A stretch of DNA of 64,000 nucleotides from the NCBI GenBank assembly GCA_965227645.1, contig OZ245773.1:2418001-2482000 (forward strand), read 5' to 3'. Every line of letters starts with the position of its first letter. Position 1 is the first letter of the stretch. The position numbers and the translations under genes are program-made. Of the stretch, positions 34,704 to 43,277 are shown piece by piece. The notes under the pieces are model-generated. The model worked only from the letters and a program-made list of their open reading frames with translations. It was not told where the DNA came from and searched no databases. Origin of the DNA: Flavimaribacter sp024343425. Its GTDB lineage: Bacteria > Pseudomonadota > Alphaproteobacteria > Rhizobiales > Rhizobiaceae.

Positions 34704-37700
34704 ATGATACTCGACAGATCGTCGGTGACTGAATGGCTTGAGGTAATCAAAGCCGATGGTCAGACCGGTCAGGAGGCGTTTGCGCATTGCGAGCGGCTGT
34801 GCCGCCTGATCGACCCGTCGCGCGAGAATCACATTCCGTTGCGGCATGCCGCGCCTGCCTCCTATCCGGACGATTCCTCGACGACGGCGATGGAGGCCTT
34901 CGAAGCCTGGCGCCGCCGCATCAACGAGCAGATCGCCGAGGCCGGCGGTCAATTCCGGCTCGAGGTCACGGACCACGACGACGTTCCCTTCAATCAGGTT
35001 CTGTGCTGGTTCGAAGGAGAAGGCCTGCCGGAGACGGTCGCTTCCCCGCCGTCTCCAAAACCTGAAGCAAAACCGCAAAAGCCTCTGCCCCCGAACAACG
35101 TCCAATCGTCCAGCGCGCCCGAAACCGCGCCCGCCGCGTCCGCCAAAGGCGCGATGCAGCACCTGACGGAGTGGCTGTCGGACGAAGACAAATCCCCTGT
35201 TCTTCTCCTGTTGGGCGAATATGGAAGCGGCAAATCGACGCTTTGCCGCAACCTCTCAGAACGCCTGTCGCGGGGGGATTTCGACTACGAGGCGGTCTAT
35301 CTCGACCTGAAGCAGGCGCGGCAGCTTTTCTACAGCGAGACGCCCAGTCTGCGAAGCCGCCGTTTTCGCGCCGACGACATACGGCTGTTGATCGACGCGC
35401 TCGCCGAAATCGACGGTTACGCGTCCGAAGAGGTCTATGCGAAGATCAACGCCGGCAATTGCGTCGTCATTTGCGACGGGCTGGACGAAATCGGAGCTGC
35501 GCTCCATCCGGACGAGACGTCAAGCCTGTTCCAGGCGCTTGTGGCGTTTCTCTCCATCGGCGCCGCGCGCTCGACCTCCAATCGCCTGCTCGTATCCTGC
35601 CGCAGCCATCATTTCCGTAATGAACGCCAGATTGCCGCGCTGCTTGGCAATTTGAAAAATGTCTCTGCGCCGGAGATCGTGTCGATGGATCTTCTGGAGC
35701 CGGAACACCTTCGCGGAGCTCTGATCGAGCTGACCAGCGACGCGGAACGGGCCCAACAGACGCTCCAGGCTCTCAACGGGCTCGCGGTCATGGCCCGGCG
35801 GCCGTTCTGGCTGCATGCGATCGCACAGCGTCTGGAGGCCCTGGACGAAGAACGGCGAAACGCCGGCTCCGTTAATCTTGCAAGACTGTTTGACGATCTG
35901 ATCGACGACGCTCTGGCGATGGAAGAAAACCGCCAGATTTTCGACTCGGACATCAAGAAGCAGCTGATGGTCACCCTGGCCGGCGACATGTGGGATTCCG
36001 GGCGCGCCGCCTGGTCGGCGTCGGAGCTCAACGCCTGGCTGGACGCGCAGTTGCGCACCGATGAGCGGATGAACGATATCTACGCCTCGTCCTACAAGGG
36101 CAAGGCGCGCGAATTGCTTTATGTGGATCTGCGCACCACGACGTTTCTGGTTCGCGGCCCAGATGATCTCTTCCGGTTCTCGGACAGTCCGATCAGGGCG
36201 TTTTTTCTCGCCGCGCATCTGTTCAAATCAACCGGTGAAGGACGTTTCGACGCCTGGGAGGCCAACGAGACGGACCATGACGTCCAGATTTTCATAACCG
36301 ATCTGATCTTCAACAAGGCGACGCAGAAGGAACGCAAGGCCTTCCTGCAAAGCATCGGGAAGATCCTGTCCGAACCCTACAAACCGATGTCGTCGGACCT
36401 CGCGTTCGGCATTGCGCTCCAGGCGCAGGAGCGCGGGGATCCGGATGCGCCCAAAGGCGGCTTCCAGATGCCGGGCGTGGACCTTTCCCGCCTCGGCAAA
36501 AAGTCGCGCCTGTCAGGGTACGACTTCGCCGGTTCGAATTTTGCGGGCGCAATCCTGTCCAATGCGCACATCGCCAACGCCAGTTTCCGGGATTGCGATC
36601 TGCAGGGCGCGCGCTTTGAGAATTGCCGGTTCGATGATGTGAATTTTTCATCGGCAAAGCTGGATAAAGCGACCATATCCGATTGTACATTCCGGCATTG
36701 CGAACTGACGGACGCAGATCTGCAAGACGCCGCCTGCATGCAGAATCTGGTTGTCCATTGCGATGGCCTTGAAAAGGAGTCGCGCACGGCGCTGATCGCC
36801 GGCGGAAACAGCGTCGCGCCGGCGACAGCCGCGGAATGGCGCAGGATAAATGTGCGGCGCGAACATCTGGCAAGGCGTCCGGAAGCAGATCGCACTATTA
36901 CGACATGCGTCTACAGCCCCGACGGAAAGCTGGTGCTTTCGGCTTGCGACGATGGCGCAATGCATATCTGGAACAGCGAGACCGGCATCGAACACGTCGC
37001 CCTCAAGGGGCACGCCGCGGCCGTCCGAAGCTGCGCCTTCAGCCCTGACGGACGCCTTGTCGCGTCCTGCTCCGACGATGCCACGATCAGGCTGTGGGAC
37101 GCCGGCTCCGGAAAGGAGAAAACTGTTTTCCGGGGTCATACGCGTGCGGTGACCTGTTGCGCTTTCAACAAGACCGGTTCTCTGCTCGTCACGGGATCGC
37201 AAGACACGCTTCTGAAGGTTTGGGACTGCAAGTCCGGGAAACTTGTCCACACGCTCGCCGGGCACGATGACGCTATAACGGATTGCGACATCAACGCCGC
37301 CGACGCCATCATCATTTCGGCTTCGGCCGATCGCACCCTGCGCTTCTGGGACGCCGCCTCAGGCGAGGAATGTTTCCCGGCGGGCGAACACGAGGCCGCG
37401 GTCATGGAATGCGCCTTTTCCTCGTCAGGCGGCCGCGTCGTTACGTCCTCGAAAGACAATCTGCTGCATTTGTGGGACGGCGCCACCGGAAAGGCCATCG
37501 CCATTCTTCCCGACCACGAGGACAGCATCACCAGGGTGGCGTTTGCTCCGGGCGGCAAGTCGATCGTCTCCGCATCGAAGGATTCGACCATTCGCATCTG
37601 GGACGCGGATTCAGGCGAAATCTCGCAAGTGGTGACCGACCACTCGTCGTCGGTGACCTGGCTCGATTTCAGCGATGACGGCAAAACCGCCATCACGTCC

Positions 37701-39083
37701 ACGCAAGACGGCATGCTTAGGCTTTGGGACACGAAGACCTGGCGATCGATCTCGGCCTTTCCAAGGCAGGAATCGACGATTCTCGGCTGCTCGATCAGCG
37801 CCGACGGCCACCATATCATTTCCTGGTCGGACACCGGCGTCATGTGCGTCTGGGATGCGGCGAGCGACCCGGAACTCGCCTGCCTGGAAGGGCACGTCGA
37901 CTGGATCCACGCCTGCACCTTCAGCCCGGACGGCACACGCATCGCATCGGCTGCTCGAGACAACACCTTGCGTTTGTGGAACGCCGAAGACGGCAGCATG
38001 ATTGCGGTTCTTGGCGGCCACGACAACTGGGTTCAGTGTCTCGATTTCAGTCCCGACGGAACCCGCATCATATCCGGTTCCGACGACAATTCCCTGCGTT
38101 TGTGGGACGGGGCGACGGGGGACCCGATTGCAAGACTGGAAGGCCATGGCGGGTCAGTCAACATCTGCGCATACAGCGCAGACGGCTCGCGTATCCTGTC
38201 AGGCTCCGACGACGGTACGCTGCGGCTTTGGCATGGAACAACCGGTCACCAGATCGCCGTCCTGCAGGGACATTCCAATTGGGTCAGGGCCGGCGCCTTT
38301 AGCGAAGACGGAAAGCGCATTGTTTCCGGCTCCTACAACAATGGCTTGAGAATCTGGAATGGCGAGACAGGCAAGCAGATCGCAACGCTGAAAGGCCATT
38401 CGGACTCGATCACCTGCTGCAAATTCAGCCGCGACAGGAAGAAGATCGTGTCGGGATCGAACGATCGAAGCGTGCGGATCTGGGATACGAAGAGCGCCAC
38501 CGAATTGCTAGTTCTTGAAGGGCACGAGGCCGCTATCACCGCTTGCTGTTTCAGCCCCGACGGTCAACTGATTCTGTCGGCTTCGGAAGATTCCACACTG
38601 CGCGTCTGGAACGCCGAAACCGGCGAACTCGCCTATGTTCTGAGCGGTCATGAGGGCATCGTCAGCGATTGTTCCTTCAGCCCGGACGGAGGCAGGATCA
38701 TTTCCTGCTGCGACGACAGAACGCTCAAAATCTGGGACACCCGGTCGGGCACGATGATCACCACCCTCAAGGGACACACAGGCTTCGTGAAAGTCTGCGC
38801 TTTCAGCCCGGACGGCGCGCGCATCGCATCAGGCTCCTACGACAACACCCTGCGCGTCTGGGACGGAAACGCAGGATGCGAGATCGCCAATTGCCACCAT
38901 GTTCCCGACGGCGGTCACCTCACCTTCTCGCGGTCGGACGATCTGGTTCTTTCCGCATCGGCGAACGCCTGGCGACACTTTGAATGGCGGTTGCCGGAAG
39001 GCGCGAGCAAGCCCGCCGTCATGCCGCTGGAAGCGGACCCGGAAATCGGCATGATATCCGACGAGGGATTCCACAGGACATGA
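34704..39083 (+). CDS. NACHT-type STAND NTPase with pentapeptide and WD40 repeats
   Basis: 1459 residues from the ATG after AAGGTGGG. Residues 1-115 are an unrecognised soluble domain, followed by a Pro/Ala/Ser linker to about 150. The NTPase has Walker A G-E-Y-G-S-G-K-S-T (about 170) and the Walker B V-V-I-C-D-G-L-D-E-I (about 254) typical of NACHT proteins. It is followed by the helical region up to 600. Pentapeptide-type repeats (F-A-G-S-N-F-A-G-A, D-L-Q-G-A) occupy about 605-690. About 730-1430 holds 16 clear WD40 repeats, each ending in the pattern L-R-L-W-D, plus a degenerate one, enough for two propellers. STAND proteins sense a ligand through such repeats, oligomerise on ATP binding and release an effector domain. 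Cytoplasmic. Confidence 0.88.
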   Translation: MILDRSSVTEWLEVIKADGQTGQEAFAHCERLCRLIDPSRENHIPLRHAAPASYPDDSSTTAMEAFEAWRRRINEQIAEAGGQFRLEVTDHDDVPFNQVLCWFEGEGLPETVASPPSPKPEAKPQKPLPPNNVQSSSAPETAPAASAKGAMQHLTEWLSDEDKSPVLLLLGEYGSGKSTLCRNLSERLSRGDFDYEAVYLDLKQARQLFYSETPSLRSRRFRADDIRLLIDALAEIDGYASEEVYAKINAGNCVVICDGLDEIGAALHPDETSSLFQALVAFLSIGAARSTSNRLLVSCRSHHFRNERQIAALLGNLKNVSAPEIVSMDLLEPEHLRGALIELTSDAERAQQTLQALNGLAVMARRPFWLHAIAQRLEALDEERRNAGSVNLARLFDDLIDDALAMEENRQIFDSDIKKQLMVTLAGDMWDSGRAAWSASELNAWLDAQLRTDERMNDIYASSYKGKARELLYVDLRTTTFLVRGPDDLFRFSDSPIRAFFLAAHLFKSTGEGRFDAWEANETDHDVQIFITDLIFNKATQKERKAFLQSIGKILSEPYKPMSSDLAFGIALQAQERGDPDAPKGGFQMPGVDLSRLGKKSRLSGYDFAGSNFAGAILSNAHIANASFRDCDLQGARFENCRFDDVNFSSAKLDKATISDCTFRHCELTDADLQDAACMQNLVVHCDGLEKESRTALIAGGNSVAPATAAEWRRINVRREHLARRPEADRTITTCVYSPDGKLVLSACDDGAMHIWNSETGIEHVALKGHAAAVRSCAFSPDGRLVASCSDDATIRLWDAGSGKEKTVFRGHTRAVTCCAFNKTGSLLVTGSQDTLLKVWDCKSGKLVHTLAGHDDAITDCDINAADAIIISASADRTLRFWDAASGEECFPAGEHEAAVMECAFSSSGGRVVTSSKDNLLHLWDGATGKAIAILPDHEDSITRVAFAPGGKSIVSASKDSTIRIWDADSGEISQVVTDHSSSVTWLDFSDDGKTAITSTQDGMLRLWDTKTWRSISAFPRQESTILGCSISADGHHIISWSDTGVMCVWDAASDPELACLEGHVDWIHACTFSPDGTRIASAARDNTLRLWNAEDGSMIAVLGGHDNWVQCLDFSPDGTRIISGSDDNSLRLWDGATGDPIARLEGHGGSVNICAYSADGSRILSGSDDGTLRLWHGTTGHQIAVLQGHSNWVRAGAFSEDGKRIVSGSYNNGLRIWNGETGKQIATLKGHSDSITCCKFSRDRKKIVSGSNDRSVRIWDTKSATELLVLEGHEAAITACCFSPDGQLILSASEDSTLRVWNAETGELAYVLSGHEGIVSDCSFSPDGGRIISCCDDRTLKIWDTRSGTMITTLKGHTGFVKVCAFSPDGARIASGSYDNTLRVWDGNAGCEIANCHHVPDGGHLTFSRSDDLVLSASANAWRHFEWRLPEGASKPAVMPLEADPEIGMISDEGFHRT

Positions 39084-39124
39084 ACGGTCCCTCTCCCGCA
39101 CGCGCGGGACAGTGAGTGCAAGCG

Positions 39125-40333
39125 ATGTTCGCTTTCTTCAAGAGGCGTGAAACGTCAATAACGCAATCCAATCTGGCGATCGTCATCCTTTGCGGTCTGT
39201 CAGGCATGACGGCGCTCTCCATCGAAATCATCCTGCCGACGCTTGGGCTGATTGCGCGCGATTTCGATGTGCCTCCCGCGCGCGGCGCCTATCTGATCAG
39301 TCTCTACTTCGTCAGTTTTGGCGCAGCCCAACTGTTCTGGGGCGCGCTCTCTGATCGTTTCGGCAGGCTGCCGACGCTTTATCTCGGACTTGTCCTGTTC
39401 GTCCTGGCCAGCATTGGCTGTGCGCTGGCGCCGACATTCGAGATACTGCTTGCCTGTCGCTTGCTGCAGGGGGCCGCCGGAGCCGCGCCCATTATCGCGC
39501 GCTCGATTGTGCGAGACGTTCTCACCGGACCGAAGGCGGCGCGCCAGATGGCGGTTCTGACTTCCGTGAGCGCCGCCGCGCCGCTTATTGCGCCTTCCAT
39601 CGGCTCCGGCCTGCTGATCCTGTTCAACTGGCGAGCCTCATTCTATCTGCTGGCCGTCGTCTCCGCGATATTCCTGCTGCTTGCCTGGCTGCGCTTGCCG
39701 GAGACAGTCGGCCAAAAACAGCCGAACGCGACGCGAATACCGTTTATGCTCGCAAGAGCGCGCATCCTGTTCACGAGCCGCGAGTTCGTTGTAGGCACGA
39801 TGGTGTCCGCGCTGATGTTCGGCGCGTTTTCGACATTCCTGTCTCTCGGTTCTCTCGTGGCCGAGAACTACGGCATTGCGCCGGAATCTTTCGGCTCTGT
39901 TTATGCGATCGCCGCCGCTTTCTTCATTGCCGCAATTCTGCTGACGCATCAGTTTGTCGAGAGGCTGGGATTAAGGGGCATCGGCAGCCTCGCCATGGCC
40001 ATTCTGTGCATCGCCGTCGCCATGCATGCGGTTTTCCTTTTCTGGGAGCCGGAATTCACCATATTCTGGGCCGCTATTGCGGTCTATCTTTTCGCCTTCG
40101 GATTTGTCGTTCCAACCGCCACGACATATGCGCTGCAACCTGCGCACAATATGACCGGCTTCGCCTCATCGTTGCTCGGATCGACGCAAATGCTGGTTGG
40201 CGCGGCCGCCGCCAGTCTGGCGACGCTGTTCTTCGATGGAACGGGTTTCGCCATCAGCCTCTCGATCGTCGTCTGCGGCGCAGGCGCGCTGCTGGTCTTC
40301 GCGACCGGAAGAGTCATCAGCTACATTCATTGA
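39125..40333 (+). CDS. MFS multidrug efflux transporter (Bcr/CflA family)
   Basis: 402 residues with twelve predicted helices. The N-terminal region L-S-G-M-T-A-L-S-I-E-I-I-L-P-T-L and the loop 2-3 motif W-G-A-L-S-D-R-F-G-R-L-P are typical of drug:H+ antiporter family 1 (DHA1). The motif-C-like R-L-L-Q-G-A-A-G-A-A-P-I-I-A-R and the phrase R-D-V-L-T-G identify the Bcr/CflA group. A GTG three codons earlier is an alternative start. It sits 41 bp after the NACHT-WD40 gene on the same strand but is probably an unrelated housekeeping efflux gene. Confidence 0.85.
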   Translation: MFAFFKRRETSITQSNLAIVILCGLSGMTALSIEIILPTLGLIARDFDVPPARGAYLISLYFVSFGAAQLFWGALSDRFGRLPTLYLGLVLFVLASIGCALAPTFEILLACRLLQGAAGAAPIIARSIVRDVLTGPKAARQMAVLTSVSAAAPLIAPSIGSGLLILFNWRASFYLLAVVSAIFLLLAWLRLPETVGQKQPNATRIPFMLARARILFTSREFVVGTMVSALMFGAFSTFLSLGSLVAENYGIAPESFGSVYAIAAAFFIAAILLTHQFVERLGLRGIGSLAMAILCIAVAMHAVFLFWEPEFTIFWAAIAVYLFAFGFVVPTATTYALQPAHNMTGFASSLLGSTQMLVGAAAASLATLFFDGTGFAISLSIVVCGAGALLVFATGRVISYIH

Positions 40334-40384
40334 CAATTAAGGGAAAAGCAGGATCTTCCTGTCTCTCGTTCAAGGAGGCTCGTC

Positions 40385-40705
40385 GTGTCCAACGCTATCA
40401 AGATCCGCGCGGCATTGGTGTCGGTTTTCGGCATTGTCGCTCTTGCCACCGTATTCTTCCACTATACGGAGGGTTGGGACTGGGTTGATTCCTACTATTT
40501 TTCAGTGGTCACGATGGCGACCGTCGGATATGGCGACTTCGCGCCGAAGACAGATCCCGGCAAAATCGGCGCTACGATCCTGATCTTCACCGGTATCGGC
40601 GCGCTTGCCGTGCTGATAAGGCTGTTTGCGGATCAGTTGATCGACATGCAGGCGCGACGGATCGCGCACTCCGCCGAACGCCATCCGCATCTCCACCGAT
40701 ATTGA
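40385..40705 (+). CDS. two-helix potassium channel (Ion_trans_2)
   Basis: 106 residues from GTG with AAGGAGG six bases upstream. One helix at about 8-26, a pore helix and the selectivity filter T-V-G-Y-G-D at about 46-51, then a second helix at 62-82 and a short cytoplasmic end. This is the minimal KcsA/MthK-type pore, so it should form a K+-selective tetramer. There is no RCK/TrkA-N domain attached or adjacent, so gating is unclear. It ends two bases from the convergent peptidase gene. Confidence 0.88.
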   Translation: MSNAIKIRAALVSVFGIVALATVFFHYTEGWDWVDSYYFSVVTMATVGYGDFAPKTDPGKIGATILIFTGIGALAVLIRLFADQLIDMQARRIAHSAERHPHLHRY

Positions 40706-40707
40706 GT

Positions 40708-41688
40708 TCATCCATCCGATGCGTAGAGATCGGTCGCGGTCACGGTGTGGTGGATGATGCCAGGCTCGTTGAAGACATGGCCGGCGTCATCAACGATGAA
40801 GATTTCCGATTCAGGCCATAACCGATACAATTCCCAGGCCGTGCGGGCGGGCGTCACCACATCATAGCGTCCCTGGATAATCGTTCCCGGAATGCCGCGC
40901 AGATGGTCAATGTCCCGGAACAGCTGGCCTTCCTCGAGGAAGGCGTCGTTCATGAAATAGTGAATTTCGATGCCGGCGAAGGCGAGCGCAAATCGTGCGT
41001 CGCCATAATGGGCGGCGGTGGATTCGTTCGGCAACAGCGTCGAGGTTTCGCCTTCCCATAGCGCCCAGGCCTTTGCTGCCTCCTCCCGTACGGTTTGGTC
41101 CTCGCTTTTGAGGCGAAGACTGTAGGCCGCCAGAAGATCCTCGCGCTCGGAAACCGGGATAAGGCTGATGAACTTCTCCCATTTGTCGGGAAAGAGCAGA
41201 GAGGCCCCTTCCTGGAAAAGCCAGTGTATTTCGAACCGGCGCGCCGTGAAAATACCGCGCAGAACCAGTTCGCTCACGCGCTCGGGATAGGTTTCGGCGT
41301 AGGTCAGCGCAAGCGTGCTGCCCCAGGAGCCGCCGAGAACCAGCCACTCCTCGATATCAAACATCATGCGAAGCTTTTCGATATCGGCGACCAGATGCCA
41401 GGTCGTATTGTTTTCCGTGGAGGCATAGGGCGTTGACCGCCCGCTTCCCCGCTGGTCGAACAATACGATGCGATATTTCCGGGGGTCGAAAAGGCGCCTG
41501 TGATCCGCCGAGCAGCCACCGCCCGGACCGCCGTGCAGAAAGAGCGCCGGCTTTCCTTTCGGATTGCCGCACACCTCCCAGTAGACATGGTGGCCGTCTC
41601 CGACGTCCAGCATGCCTGAGTCATAGGGTTCGATTGGCGGAAAGAGCGTTCTGGAATAGCCATTTTGCGGGCCGTGCTGGGTCTGCAT
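40708..41688 (-). CDS. pip: proline iminopeptidase (prolyl aminopeptidase, S33)
   Basis: 326 residues. Strongly conserved S33 landmarks: L-F-L-H-G-G-P-G-G-G (about 50), F-D-Q-R-G-S-G-R-S, nucleophile elbow G-G-S-W-G-S-T-L-A near residue 115, Asp in Q-G-R-Y-D-V, and His in D-D-A-G-H near the end. It releases N-terminal proline from peptides in the cytoplasm. Length and sequence are typical. The gene could support use of collagen- or plant-derived peptides together with the hydroxyproline pathway at 29-32 kb, though they are not linked in an operon. Confidence 0.93.
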   Translation of the reverse strand: MQTQHGPQNGYSRTLFPPIEPYDSGMLDVGDGHHVYWEVCGNPKGKPALFLHGGPGGGCSADHRRLFDPRKYRIVLFDQRGSGRSTPYASTENNTTWHLVADIEKLRMMFDIEEWLVLGGSWGSTLALTYAETYPERVSELVLRGIFTARRFEIHWLFQEGASLLFPDKWEKFISLIPVSEREDLLAAYSLRLKSEDQTVREEAAKAWALWEGETSTLLPNESTAAHYGDARFALAFAGIEIHYFMNDAFLEEGQLFRDIDHLRGIPGTIIQGRYDVVTPARTAWELYRLWPESEIFIVDDAGHVFNEPGIIHHTVTATDLYASDG

Positions 41689-41706
41689 CGCTTTCCTCGT
41701 AACCGG

Positions 41707-41781
41707 CTAGTGCCCGAATCTGAAGTTCGTCACATCCTGCAGCACGCTTTTTTCGAACTTCAGATTCGATAAGGGCACTAG
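41707..41781. repeat. inverted-repeat element, copy 1 of a pair
   Basis: The left arm CTAGTGCCC + GAATCTGAAGTTCG (41707-41729) pairs with the right arm CGAACTTCAGATTC (41754-41767), five unpaired bases, and GGGCACTAG (41773-41781). This gives 23 paired bases with a 24-base loop. The ends are CTAG. It would form a long hairpin in RNA or cruciform in DNA. Non-coding. A related but diverged copy follows after 13 bases. Confidence 0.8.
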
Positions 41782-41794
41782 TAAGACAATGATT

Positions 41795-41872
41795 CTAGTG
41801 TGGTTTACGGATTTGAAGTTCCTGTACGAGACAGCTGCTACATTGTTAGGAACTTCAAATCCACCACACTAG
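41795..41872. repeat. inverted-repeat element, copy 2 of a pair
   Basis: CTAGTGTGGT (41795-41804), TTAC unpaired, GGATTTGAAGTTCC (41809-41822) pairs perfectly with GGAACTTCAAATCC (41849-41862) and ACCACACTAG (41863-41872): 24 paired bases, 26-base loop. It has the same CTAGTG ends and a TGAAGTTC core in the same place as copy 1, but different flanking pairs, with compensating changes in both arms. Probably a small mobile or rhizobial intergenic repeat family. Confidence 0.8.
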
Positions 41873-41906
41873 TCGCGGAGCCTGATCCGAAACTAACCCC
41901 GTCTCG

Positions 41907-43187
41907 TCAATCGGGCAACGGTTTGCCGGTGGTCTCCTTCAAGGTATAGACGGCGATTGTCGAAATCACCGCGGTAATTATGAGATAGTAGACGGGCGCG
42001 AAGTCATCGGAGGTGCGCGCCAGCAGGTATGTGGCGACAAGCGGAGCCGTGCCGCCGAACAGGCCCTGGCACAGATTGTAACCGATCGCCACGCCGCTGC
42101 ATCGCACATGGGCGGGAAGCGCTTCCACCATCGCGGATGACAACGCCGCATAGCCGATTGCGAACAACGTTGCGAAACCGGCCTGCCCTATGAAGACGAG
42201 ATAAACGTTCTCGTGATGCATGACGGACCACAGCGGCCAACTCAGAAACAAGGTGCCGATGCTTGAGGTGTAGAGCAGCGGCTTTCTGCCGATGTGATCG
42301 GAAACATAGGCGCCGAAGCCGATTATCGGGATCATGATCATCAGCGCATAGGTGTTGATGTCGAACGCGCTGGACGTCGAGATATGCATGTATTCAGTCA
42401 GGTAGCTGCTTGCAAAGACGAACAGCAGGTAGAAGCCGACGGCCAGCGACAGGGTAAGACAGATGATTTGCAGGATTTGCCGCCAGTAGTCGCGAATGGC
42501 CTCGACGAAGGGTATGTCGCCGTGGACCTCAAGGCGGCCAAGCGTCGGCGGCTCGCTCATGTGACGGCGAAAAACGACTGCGCCCACGGCTATGAGCGCG
42601 CCCAGCAGAAATGGTATGCGCCAGCCCCACTGCTCCAGGGCGTCGTCGCCGATGAGCCCGCCCAGGATCGCCGCAGCGCCGTTTCCGATCAGAAAACCCA
42701 TGAACGCGCCGATCACCGGCCAGCTGGTAAAAAGCGCCCGGCTTTTCTGCGGCGCATGTTCGGCAAGAAAAACCACCGATCCCGGGTACTCCCCTCCGAC
42801 GGAAACGCCCTGCATCAGGCGCAGCAGGATCAGAAGGACCGGCGCGGCCAGGCCAATCTGCTCATAGGTCGGCAACAGACCGATGAGCGTTGTGCCAACG
42901 CCCATGAGCGCGACCGAAATGATGAGCGTGGTCTTGCGGCCGATCCTGTCTCCGACATAGCCGAGAATGACGCCGCCTACGGGTCGCGCAGCATATCCCA
43001 CGGCGAAGACGCCGAAGCTCGCAAGCAGCGATGTCAGGGGGTCGCCCGACGGGAAGAACAGATTTCCGATTATTGGCGCCAGAGATCCGTAGATCGCAAA
43101 ATCGTACCACTCCAGCGCATTGCCGACTGCGCCCGCAAGCGCGTTGCGCAGACGCGCGGTCTGCGTGCTGATTTCCGTATCGCCCAC
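41907..43187 (-). CDS. MHS-family MFS transporter (metabolite:H+ symporter, ProP/ShiA-like)
   Basis: 426 residues from a GTG start. Twelve helices; the metabolite:H+ symporter signature is clear: N-A-L-E-W-Y-D-F-A-I-Y-G near the N-terminus, the loop motif G-D-R-I-G-R-K-T-T-L, and R-L-M-Q-G-V-S-V-G-G-E-Y-P-G-S. Substrates in the family include proline/betaine, dicarboxylates, shikimate and aromatic acids, and cannot be chosen here. A close paralogue lies directly upstream on the same strand (90 bp gap). Confidence 0.9.
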   Translation of the reverse strand: MGDTEISTQTARLRNALAGAVGNALEWYDFAIYGSLAPIIGNLFFPSGDPLTSLLASFGVFAVGYAARPVGGVILGYVGDRIGRKTTLIISVALMGVGTTLIGLLPTYEQIGLAAPVLLILLRLMQGVSVGGEYPGSVVFLAEHAPQKSRALFTSWPVIGAFMGFLIGNGAAAILGGLIGDDALEQWGWRIPFLLGALIAVGAVVFRRHMSEPPTLGRLEVHGDIPFVEAIRDYWRQILQIICLTLSLAVGFYLLFVFASSYLTEYMHISTSSAFDINTYALMIMIPIIGFGAYVSDHIGRKPLLYTSSIGTLFLSWPLWSVMHHENVYLVFIGQAGFATLFAIGYAALSSAMVEALPAHVRCSGVAIGYNLCQGLFGGTAPLVATYLLARTSDDFAPVYYLIITAVISTIAVYTLKETTGKPLPD

Positions 43188-43277
43188 TTGAAATATCGCC
43201 CGTCAATGAAACTAAAAAATCAATACAAGTTCTGGACCGCGCTCGCATAAACTGCAACCCGCCAATTCCAGACAGCA

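Noticed and set aside
42294..43250. 318-codon plus-strand frame opposite the MHS transporter
   Set aside because: Antisense shadow, very rich in Gln/Arg/Asp, with no recognisable domain.
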